Source: Datnioides undecimradiatus (taxonomy: Eukaryota; Chordata; Actinopteri; Lobotiformes; Datnioididae). Taken from it: a DNA stretch of 64,000 bases. Positions 26,501 to 36,209 of the stretch are shown one piece after another; the first letter of the stretch is position 1; each line of letters starts with the position of its first letter. The stretch covers positions 16,863,131-16,927,130 of the forward strand of contig WARS01000029.1 of the NCBI GenBank assembly GCA_008933995.1, given 5' to 3'. A program made the position numbers and the translations under genes. Under the pieces are notes generated by a model. The model ran no database searches. It was not told where the DNA came from and saw only the letters and a program-made list of their open reading frames with translations.

Positions 26501-29380
26501 GTGAAGTAGACTTGATACTGGATTCAACAGAGAGCTATTGAGCACCAGTCCCAGGTCCAAGCAGTATGAAGTCTCATATCATGCTTTGATTTACTGTCAC
26601 ATTTTGTCAGTGGGCCCAGAATTCCCAGCAGCTGATGCATCTGTGTGTGTGTGTGTGTGTGTGTGAGTGTGAGTGTGAATGATGGCAACCACACATTTCT
26701 GGAAACACAAGTCACCATTGCATGTTTGAATATGTACTGCATGAAGCTCACTGTTATAAAGTTTAAAGACAAAGATTTGAATTAGGCTGCAGTTTCCCCA
26801 CATCATTTCCATTTATAGATCATTTCCATTGGATTAATTTGAGTCCTGTGTGTTGATTTCTTGCCAGTCATTCCATTCAGCTACTGTAGATGATTCAGAG
26901 GCCTCAATTTGAATACCACATAGCATTTTTCAAATCCTGTCAATATTTTGCCCGGCAGCTAGATGATAGTTCTTCTTGGTCCTGAACCAACAGATGAATG
27001 GATTTTTAAGCTAAGAGACATATTGTTTCAAGTCCTTATGACCCTGTTAGCTAGTTGAGCTAGTTTGAGCCCAGTATTGCTGCTTGACTGGATCATCAAT
27101 ATGAAATACTGCCATTACACAAACAGTTTCTGTAACCCGGTCCTCTCTCTACTGTAGTTCTTAGATGACGAGAGTGACCTAAAGGAGACTCGGTATGGAA
27201 GCTTTGTATCGCCTCACTGGTGGCGTCCATGTTTCAGCTTAGTCCCTTAAAGCAACACTGGCAGAGGCTGGGACGTTTAAAGTTATTTTCCAGTCTTTGG
27301 AAATATTGACCAGGCTTGTAGATTTTGTGATGTGAAGTTTGTGGAAAATGCTTCCTGGGTCACATACCTGCACATCAGCCCCGTCTTTGCACCATGATTC
27401 TTATCATCACTGTAAATGTTTCACAAATTGAGTCATAACCGTGTTTTCCCCAATGCATGGATGAGGTAAATTCAGAGGACTCGTATGGCTGACTAAGTCC
27501 AAATCAGAGAGCCACGGGTGCGTAATCGGGCAGGAAGTGAAGTCGAGCGTTGCTAGTGTTATGCTCCGGCTCTGTCTTAGTTGGAGATAGAGTTGCAACA
27601 GATGCAACAACTGTAACAGGCTGCATTGATTGGGTGGGTTCATACTAAATCAACTGATACTCAGTATGGAGACAGGTCAGACTTGGTGAACTCAGTGCTC
27701 GGATAATTTCCTGAGCCCGCAGTAAAGAAAATAAAAAGATATGCTTTTTTTGTAAATGATGCCGGTGCCGTCCTCCACCTGCGGGTGTTGTCATGTGGAA
27801 GTGGCTGCTGAAACCTCTGCGTGTATACACACACACACACGCCGCTGCTGTGACTACATCACATAGGCTGAGTGCGAACACTCTTGTCTGGCCGAGGCCC
27901 CCCCTTTTTTTTTTTTGTCTGAACCTCAATCATTACCCGCAGTGTGAACGATGGCCGCGTGGTTTTAATGCGAATGATGAGATGTCTGTGTGTGTGTGTG
28001 TTTGTGTGTGAGCCCCCCTCCCCCACTTCACCCGGCCCTCCGCCTACGCTTCACCACATGATGGCCTGGGTGGGCCTCCCCCTGTGAGTGACCCAGTTGT
28101 GAGGCGCGGTGCTTGCGAGGCCTCTTAGCCCCGTGTCTGAGCCCAGATTAATGACTGCCGATGATGATCCTGTGGTCTCTACTCCCTCCCACACTCCCTC
28201 CCTTCCTGCTTCTCTTCACCACCTCTTCAACACACTCTTCTTTTTATCTACTTTTCTAACTTAAATCATGTTGCTCTAAATCAGTAAATGGACAACTAAT
28301 AGCTGCGGTGCAAAGGTCATGTCTCATTTCCCCTCGATCTCCCAGACTTCTGTAACCCGCCAATACGTGTACACAAGCTCCCTGCCCTAACCCCATGAAC
28401 CCTCACCTCCTCTCACCTGCAACAATCGAACAGCATGTAGGAACTTCTCTTCTGCCCCCTAGTTGTCCAGTGGACTAATCACAAAACCCCTCATGGTTGA
28501 ATAAAGCGGTTTGAGGTTAGTTTGATGTTAATCTTCATCTACTCCCCACCCCTTGCCACAACCCACGTTTTTTCAGTGTAGAGACCTTTACACGGTCATA
28601 ACCTGAATTACATTAAACCCCTATTAGTTGAGGATTTTACCCTAGAAATCCCCTTTCTTCCTGAGAATACAATTATCCAGCAGCACTAGTCATTGTGTAG
28701 TTCTCTGTTCCCATCTAGAGCAGCAGGATTCACTCGACATTGTTCCCCGTGAAAGAACAACTCAAAGCCTATTGTTAAATGAAGCCATCTCCGTCATGTT
28801 TTCCCCTGAATTAACCGTGATCATTTTAAATCCCCTGTTTCCTTCACACTCCCCTGGCCATATCAAGCTTTGTTTAAGTCATTTAGATTACCTTCTCCTG
28901 TCCCCCCTCAACACCCCTTATCTCTCTACCCATTTCATAAATCATCAGGGCCTTCATTTTTTCCCCTCAACCCCCCCCACCCCCACCCCNNNNNNNNNNN
29001 NNNNNNNNNNNNNNNNNNNNNNNNNNNNNNNNNNNNNNNNNNNNNNNNNNNNNNNNNNNNNNNNNNNNNNNNNNNNNNNNNNNNNNNNNNNNNNNNNNNN
29101 NNNNNNNNNNNNNNNNNNNNNNNNNNNNNNNNNNNNNNNNNNNNNNNNNNNNNNNNNNNNNNNNNNNNNNNNNNNNNNNNNNNNNNNNNNNNNNNNNNNN
29201 NNNNNNNNNNNNNNNNNNNNNNNNNNNNNNNNNNNNNNNNNNNNNNNNNNNNNNNNNNNNNNNNNNNNNNNNNNNNNNNNNNNNNNNNNNNNNNNNNNNN
29301 NNNNNNNNNNNNNNNNNNNNNNNNNNNNNNNNNNNNNNNNNNNNNNNNNNNNNNNNNNNNNNNNNNNNNNNNNNNNNNNN

Positions 29381-29417
<37 letters not shown>

Positions 29418-29715
29418 ACACACTGACACATGAGCACATCCCACACGCTCCCGCCCCACTTCCACACTGACATCTCACAGATTTATATTTATGTACATAC
29501 AACACACACACGCGCACACACATACACACACACACACAGACCCCTATCATGGGCACGCACCCGTCAAATCATAATTAGGCCGTGTCCCGGTTCTTTGATA
29601 GCCATGTACAGTGGCTCTTCTTTAATTCTTTATCAAATGCATTGATCGCTGTGGGCCTCGCATGCTCATTGATCCGCGCACGCCGTCTGGAGCCAGACGA
29701 TAAGCTCGCTCGCTC

Positions 29716-29767
<52 letters not shown>

Positions 29768-32700
29768 CCTCTCTCTCACTGACTGGATCCCAGCCCCCAT
29801 CTCTCTCCCTCTCTTCGCTCCCTCTCCTCAGCCCAGCTGCCTGTGGAGTTGGATGTGGTCCAGGAACAGGCAGATGGCTCTGTAATTAGAAGTGCATCTC
29901 TCCATTCCCTTTCCACTTCTCCCTGTTAAATCAAATTACAGAAAAAATCCCTTCTCTGGATTAGCATTCTTTGCAGCATAGCCTCCATTCTCTTTCTCTC
30001 TTCCTCTATCCGCTGCGCACCACGGAGGAGGAGAGGAAAAGACAGACTGAGTGGTGGCTGATGGTGTCGGGCTTCTCGTGTCCGTCTTCATTCTGCATCT
30101 TTGGAATGCAGAGATGTGTGTCACTGAGAGCCTGGCATCCATTTTTGTTAGCAATATGTAGAAAGGATGTGCGATTGGACTCTTTAAGGTGCTAATATAA
30201 AATGTTGGATTTCATCAGAGCTGCCCATTTTCATGTTTTCTTTAATCCAATCCTCTGTTGATGCCATATAGCATGTGATGGTGCTAGTTTCAGGGTATTG
30301 CTAGTGGAGTGTTCATGGGTGTGTGTTTGTTGGCTCACTGAATGCATGGTATGTGTGCGAATGGATACCGAGTGTGTTATAGGGAGGGGCTGCAGGCCAG
30401 GCAGTGCGATGTCACTGGGGTCCTGGGAGCTAGAGGAAGTGCTCACTGTGCACTGGGATTCAAGCCGTCACTGTGCCCAGCATGGCATGGCCGCTGTGTT
30501 CTCCTCCACAGGCGAGGAGCCGGCCTGCCTCCACGGCCGGCAGACTCCCTCTTGCCACCTTGTGGCTGCTTGAGGCTAGTGTAATTTGAGTGGTTTTCAA
30601 AAAGCAAGTAAAGAGTGGATGAAACACACTCTCTCTCATGATAATAGAGGGATTCATAAAAGACTATATATATTTTTTTTTTAGCAAGACTACATAAAAT
30701 ATTCATGTTTAAGTACATAATAGCTATTCAAGGAATTGACCGTTGACTGTCTGCATGTTTGTTTAGGTGTATGCTTCCACATCTGGTGATGAGTATGCCA
30801 GAGACAATGGAGGATATCCCGGTGCTAAGCCTGGAGCTGTGTACCCTGGCTCTTTCTATATGCAAGGTATCTTTAATCATAATGTCACTGGAATGAATTA
30901 CTGCTGTAATCCTATTTGTAAAGGTGTTTTTATTTATGCAAATGTCTCCCTGCTTTTCTCAGAAGACCCCTGGTCTTCTTCTGGCTACTCTGCCATGCTG
31001 GGTAACTCTCCTCACATCGGACAGCCAGGATCCTTCTCTGCAATTAACCCACAGGACAGGATGGTGGGTAGAAACAGCCTCAATCCCATTCTAGCTATCA
31101 GTATTTTATGTTTGCATTATTTATAATGGCTTATATCTTCGAATGTTAGTAGTAATCAAAACTACATTATAGTAGATACATTAATTAAATTAATATTAAC
31201 ATTTTTTGTCTAATTAAAGTTGTTATCGTTCCTTAATGAAGCCAAATGCATTTGTCACACTGGTTTATTTTTCTGTGAGGGGTGTTTGTGCCTTATGGAG
31301 CTACTTGTATCCCTCCTCCAGAAGCGTCAACCCCTGCCTCTGTCCCCACAGAACTATCCACTGCACGGCAGCGAAGTCAACGGCTTCCACTCAGCCACCA
31401 CCACCTACAACCACACAACCGCCATCAATGGAGAAGGCATCATGGGTAAGGAGCTATTTAAAATGAACTTATCTCACAAATATACTGGTATCGTCTGTCG
31501 GATTCAACTGCCATGGTCAATGGATTTTTCTCTCCCTCCCAAAAACAAATTAACGGGTCATCTGGCTCACATTATTTATTTTGTCTCTGCAGCCAACCGA
31601 GGCACCACAGCTGGCAGTTCAGGAGATGAAATTGGGAAGGCTCTTGCCTCAGTGAGTAATTTTTTTTCTTCTGTCATGTTGTTTTTGTGTCTTTTTAAAT
31701 TAGAGCTGGGCAATAAAACAATGACAGCAATTTGGAAAATATAAGTTTTATCCTCTGACAAAATTAAAAAGTCTTATGTTGGGAGATTTGTGTGAAGAAA
31801 AAACAAATAAGTGCAAACTGAACTGAGGTCGGTGATGAACAAAAATGTTCTGTCAGTGGTTTCAGTGTGATCCAAAACAGATGCCAATTGCAAATTACAC
31901 TGGTGAAACATCCCAGTTAGGTGAAAACAGGGAAATATAAGAATCTCATAGTTATAGTTTGAGGCTTGTTATCGTAATTGTATACTGAAATGTCAGGTTT
32001 TGTGTTTTATATATCTGTCAGTCCATAATTTTACACTGTGCAAACAATTCAGTTAGTATTTTTGGGTACAAATAAACACGGCCTGAAACCTTATTGAGGC
32101 TGACAGAGCCTATTAATTTATAATTACTTAATTAATTATTTAATTTGCTTTAACTCTATGATTCTGACATTTTATGATATGGTAAATGACTGATCCAGCA
32201 GAAATATTGCAATAACTAGAGAAAACATTGTATCCTACAGAAACGTTTTGTGTATGGGTTTTGTTTTGTTTTTTTTGTTCCACCACACTTCCACTAGTTG
32301 TTTAAACCGTACTATTTGGCTAAATTGCTCTGAAAATCAAGGTTACGCGTTCTTACGGTGTGCCATAATGGTGGTGTTTATATCACTTCCTTCAGATTTA
32401 CCCGTCGGACCACAACAGTAATAACTTCTCCTCAGCTCCATCTACTCCTGGATCTCCTCAGGCTATTGCAGGTACAGTTCAATTCTCACATAGAGATAAT
32501 AGGAGCACCAAATCGTTACGATTTGCACATAAAAAAAAAAAAGTTAAAATGTTATGCAGAGAAAATTAAAGGCAGTAATCTCCAATCACCCAGTAGTGTG
32601 TCAGTTTAAACATCAATATGAAGAAATTTGCATGTTCATAGAGACGTTATTTAATGTTCAAAAGACTTTATCTTTATTTTAGTCGTATCAGTTAGGTGCT

Positions 32701-35700
32701 GCCTTGTTTTGATGCAAGATTCATCTCAACCCAACAGCTGAGTAAATTTTGTCAATCAGACGGTTGGTAAACTGAGTTCAGGTGGTTTTATCCTGTGTTT
32801 TATTCTCACTCATGCAACCACAAATTTGGATAATATTTAATTTCAGCCACAGAATACCTGCATCAGTCCAATTTATTTAACTTGTTCGGTTTGATTGCAA
32901 CCTTGTTTTTGGCACAGAGAAATGAATCAGTTGAAATTGTTGGAGCAAAAATGATCCTCTGCATGTTTAATGTTCTTAAGCACAGGAACTTGTCTGCAGC
33001 GCCATCTGCTGTGTTGTTTAGGATCACCACTACACACTATCCCAATATTTCTCTCTGCAGGAGCTCAGTCTCAGTGGCAAAGACCAACCACACCCAACTA
33101 TGAAGGGCAACCACACGCACTGGTATGTTAAAACATTTCTCTGTTACATCAAAGCTAATTTCAACCAAGACGTTGTCATGATATATTCATTTAGCCTTTG
33201 CGTGCTTATTTTAGTTTATTGAACACTAAACTACAAACGCACAAACTACAATTATACTGTAAAAATCTAGTAATTGTTCCTCAAAAACATGCAGTGTATG
33301 TCTAAGATGTTTCTTGACTTGTATCTTTTAACTGTCATGTCGAAATCTAAGTGCACGAATCTTGTATTTGTACAGCAAAGTAAAATGGAGGACCGTTTGG
33401 AGGAGGCCATTCATGTACTGCGTAGCCATGCTGTGGGCCAGGGCCCCGGCTTAGAGGGCGCCCACTCCGACATGCACAGCCTGCTGTCCTCAGTACACAA
33501 CGGGGGCCTCGGAGGCCTCTCTCCAGCTTTCCCTAATGCTAGCCTTGCCCTCAGCAACAGACATCCCGCTATGGTGAGTCACCTAATCTCCTCAAACTGC
33601 CTCATTTGTGTGTCAAACTTGGACTTTGGATGGTGTATGACATCGGCACAAAGAACACAAAAGTGTACATCTGTGTTATGGGTTCAATTTTAATATCGCT
33701 TTTCTTAACCACCCGGTATATAGTTTATTTTATTTGCTGCCACAGTGAGGATTGGGGTGTTGAAGTACATGCTCGTTCCAACTACCTCCGCTGTAGAAGC
33801 TGTCAGCATCAAGTTTAAAATAATCTGTATGTTGTGTTTAACCCGGCTTAGAAGACAGACACAAAACAGACACATTACATTATTATGTACTGACTGTGTA
33901 CATTCAATTTAATTGTCTTTACATATCAAACGTTATTTGTTTTCTGTTCTAATTAAAAAACAAACAAACAAACAAAAGAACCCTGTTAAAATTGCATGAC
34001 TTGTTTTTATTTCTAAGAACAAAATGTCAATCACAGTACTGTTTGTGCCATCTGCTGTCCAAAGGTAAGACTACAAGCAATTAAGACTAAGTTGAGTAAA
34101 ACAACATTAGTATTAGTTATGGAAAATATAGTATCAAACTCGTTATTTAAGTGGAGATTACATGAAAAATGCCTTTTGCCATATTGTGGACAGTTTTCAC
34201 TAATCTGTGTCCAATAAGATGCATTTCTTGATAGCATTATATCAAAATAGAAACATGTTTTCTTCCTGTTAAACTGTTGCATACACAAACTTTAACCAAC
34301 CAATTTCAACCAATAATCAGTTTTCCATCTTCATCAGCAGGGAGGGAAACATGAGGAGCCCACAGGCCTTCCTCCCAGCAGCACTCTTCTGCACGGTCAT
34401 CATGCATCTGGACCCACACCGTCAGTTGGCCAACCAGAGGGCTTTACCAGTAAGTTCAGCTTAATACTGTGTTACTTTGAGTAGAGGGTGTTAATTGTTA
34501 TTTAGTCAAACCTCACAGAAACTAAATGTTTGGTTTTGTGGCAGTGCAGGTGCACGTATACAGTGATGCAACTCTGCTTAACTTTATTAGCTTTCCACAT
34601 TCATCAGCTGCATAACATGCCCGTCTCAGATGTTTTCAGTGCTCTGGAACATAATACTCACATCTATGTTTTTGCCTGAAGGTCTCCCTGGCGGTTTGGC
34701 TCGTTCCACACACTCCTCCAGCAGCTCGGACATCAAAAGAGAAGACAAAGAGGATGATGAAAACTCATCTGTTGCAGACAAGTCAGAAGATGAAAAGAAG
34801 GACTCCAAGGTAGCACGCAGTCGAACAAGGTAAGGTGGTCCTACGCTGTTTTCTAGTCCTTGCTCTTCAATTGAAGCATGAAAAAAAAAAGTTTTATAAA
34901 ATTCAAGAGTACAAACTGTTGTATCAGATGAAGGTGGATATTTTCTTGACACGTGCCTAGTATAAGAACCCATTTTGGTATAGGAAATATCTGCTGCAAG
35001 GTTCCACGTGTCAGCTGTCCTGTGTGTCCCACTGATTGCCCAAACTCTGTTAGGTGTTTAATAATGTTGAAATCCCCCCCCCTTCCCTTCATCTCACGTT
35101 TTCAGAAAGGAGGCGTTGACCCTCCAGATGCTCTCTGGCCTTTCAGACCAGAAAGATGAGTAAGTTTCTCCAATAGAGGATCAATTTCTTGTGCTTTGTG
35201 GGCTCTTGTCAGACATCACTCAAAGCACGTGTTCATGAAGCTGACTTATAATTGGCAGAATGTAGTTTAACTTCATCCTGAGCTTTATTATCCATCACTG
35301 ACTTTCAGTAGCGCTCTACTAATGCTCTGAAGGAGTTTTAAGAGTTGTCATGGTAAGAAAAACACAAAGTCACCACAAAACTGTCTGATGCAATTGGAAG
35401 CAACACAACACAAGGATTTTTGATGACCGAAGCTACAGCTAACTACCTTATCTTGCACACACAGCTTAGTGTACTATTAAAAGTGAACATACCCAACTTC
35501 TGTGTAACAAATATTTTAATCAAATAATCATCTGAAGTGTTGATGATCATCCTGTTTTTTTCTTGTATATGTTCAGATTCCCCCACATCTTATTTTGAAG
35601 CTAATCTTAGCAGCTATATGCTAGTCACAGGGTAGCATGAACACTGAAGTGTTTGATGGTATATTGTAAAATTTCCTCACGTCCCGTGGACTTATCATTT

Positions 35701-36209
35701 ATCCCTGTTTGTAAGTAGTCCTGAAGAAGATGACGAGGACATTCCCCCCGAGGTGAAGATGGAGCGTGAGAGGGAACGGCGAGTGGCTAACAATGCCCGC
35801 GAGCGTCTCAGAGTACGGGACATCAATGAGGCATTTAAGGAGCTCGGGAGGATGTGCCAGCTGCACCTCAGCCACGACAAACCTCAGACCAAACTTCTCA
35901 TCCTGCACCAAGCCGTCAATGTCATCCTCAATTTAGAACAACAAGTCAGAGGTCAGTCTGCCAGCAGCACATCATGTGTGGGAAGCACAGTTATGTTTAC
36001 CTCTCTAAGAGTTTATTATTTTATACTGAGAGAGCCTGTTTCTGTTGACTCTTCCTCTGTCAGAGCGTAACCTTAACCCCAAGGCAGCATGCTTAAAACG
36101 CAGAGAGGAGGAGAAGGTGTCTGGAGTGGTGGGTGAAGCACCCATGCAGCTCTCAGGAGGCCATCCTAGTATGGGAGGAGATGGCCACAACCCAGTTGGC
36201 CACATGTAA
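15940..36209 (+). CDS. tcf3: Transcription factor 3 (E2A, E12-type class I bHLH protein)
   Basis: An E-protein that binds E-boxes (CANNTG) in the nucleus as a homodimer or with tissue-specific bHLH partners. Nineteen coding exons join in phase: 15918-16014 (ATG at 15940), 18021-18093, 23309-23382, 24055-24127, 24643-24683, 24937-25069, 25757-25803, 30767-30866, 30963-31063, 31352-31445, 31593-31651, 32396-32471, 33061-33122, 33376-33573, 34341-34449, 34682-34829, 35106-35159 (cassette), 35719-35951, 36064-36209. The product has 631 residues, or 613 without the cassette (human TCF3 654). Visible parts are the AD1 motif (residues 12-27, [12 protein letters not shown]), the NLS PKKIRK (160-165), the AD2 loop-helix (271-315, GKALASIY), bHLH (about 522-578, [17 protein letters not shown]) and the E-protein tail ending GHM. 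TCF3 is preferred over TCF4/TCF12 by [32 protein letters not shown] and KVSGVVG. Fish have two tcf3 copies; which one this is cannot be told here. Confidence 0.95.
20161..20205. repeat. (CT)n-(CA)n compound microsatellite
   Basis: A CT tract at about 20161-20184 runs directly into a CA tract ending near 20205. Seen directly. Confidence 0.9.
22530..22640. promoter_or_regulatory. Candidate intronic enhancer block C (octamer/homeodomain cluster)
   Basis: Within about 90 bases are TTTAATTAGG, ATGAATATTCAT, CATTAATATGCACAA (22581-22595), the octamer ATGCAAAT, and CATGCAATTAAG. The CATTAATATGCA core plus a nearby octamer repeats the layout of block A upstream of the gene. This suggests a POU-factor-responsive element in the large tcf3 intron. 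No experimental or comparative evidence is available here. Confidence 0.45.
23518..23555. repeat. (CA)n microsatellite
   Basis: Pure CA tract of about 18 units in the tcf3 intron after coding exon 3. Confidence 0.95.
24335..24359. repeat. (TG)n microsatellite
   Basis: TG tract of about 12 units in the tcf3 intron after coding exon 4. It explains the Val-Cys frame seen there. Confidence 0.95.
26641..26664. repeat. (TG)n microsatellite
   Basis: TG tract of about 12 units in the large tcf3 intron. Confidence 0.9.
28990..29380. other. Assembly gap (391 N)
   Basis: A run of N flanked on the left by a C-rich low-complexity tract and on the right by a CA microsatellite (29381-29415). The gap most likely arose because the repeat could not be assembled, so its length may be an estimate. 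Open frames that run through it are artefacts. Confidence 1.
29381..29540. repeat. CA-rich microsatellite region at the gap edge
   Basis: A pure CA tract at 29381-29415, followed by imperfect CA-rich DNA and a second tract at about 29499-29539. Seen directly. Confidence 0.9.
29701..29775. repeat. (CTCG)n-(CT)n microsatellite
   Basis: CGCT/CTCG units at about 29706-29728 pass into a CT tract of about 40 bases. Seen directly within the tcf3 intron. Confidence 0.9.
35106..35159 (+). other. tcf3: tcf3 in-frame cassette exon (18 codons)
   Basis: Bounded by a TTTTCAG acceptor and a GA|GTAAGT donor. Its length is 54 bases, and both flanking junctions are phase 2, so it can be included or skipped without a frameshift. 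Inclusion inserts [17 protein letters not shown] plus a junction residue between the acidic/serine-rich segment and the E12 inhibitory-acidic stretch. Skipping restores the [10 protein letters not shown] junction, equivalent to the mammalian RTSPDEDEDD. Splice sites are strong and the codons are sensible, so real use is likely; the ratio of isoforms is unknown. Confidence 0.8.
35719..35951 (+). other. tcf3: tcf3 bHLH exon, E12 type
   Basis: Encodes the acidic lead [18 protein letters not shown], the basic region with [11 protein letters not shown], and helix-loop-helix sequence through NLEQQVR. It resembles human exon E12 ([20 protein letters not shown]) rather than E47 (basic region ARERVRVRD, HLKSDKAQTKLLILQQAVQV). 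The E12 acidic lead lowers homodimer DNA binding in mammals, favouring heterodimers. No second bHLH exon is found in either flanking intron. Confidence 0.92.

Larger units (their letters stand above)
25804..30766 (+). other. Large tcf3 intron containing an assembly gap
   Basis: A 5.0-kb intron between the exon ending in GLPSS (donor GTGAGA at 25804) and the exon starting VYASTSG (acceptor TTTAG at 30766). In TCF4 and TCF12 the matching intron carries an alternative promoter and first exon (the HEBAlt-type start). No equivalent was seen in the visible bases, but 391 bases are unknown. The intron also holds a 35-base exon-like segment at 27158-27192, microsatellites, and a repeat-free block at 29550-29700 containing CATAATTAGG. 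Confidence 0.7.

Noticed and set aside
28772-29556. Long open frames of about 170-230 codons on both strands
   Set aside because: They run through 391 unknown bases and CA-repeat DNA; most residues are undetermined and the rest are His-Thr or Val-Cys repeats.
25804-30766. Search for an alternative tcf3 first exon like those of TCF12 (HEBAlt) and TCF4
   Set aside because: No exon encoding the MYCAY-type start was found in the visible intron sequence; the gap leaves the question open but gives nothing to annotate.
34807-34829. Alternative upstream donor AAG|GTAGCA in the tcf3 exon ending at 34829
   Set aside because: Using it removes 20 bases and shifts frame into the next exon, whereas the downstream donor AAG|GTAAGG keeps the conserved RTS junction.
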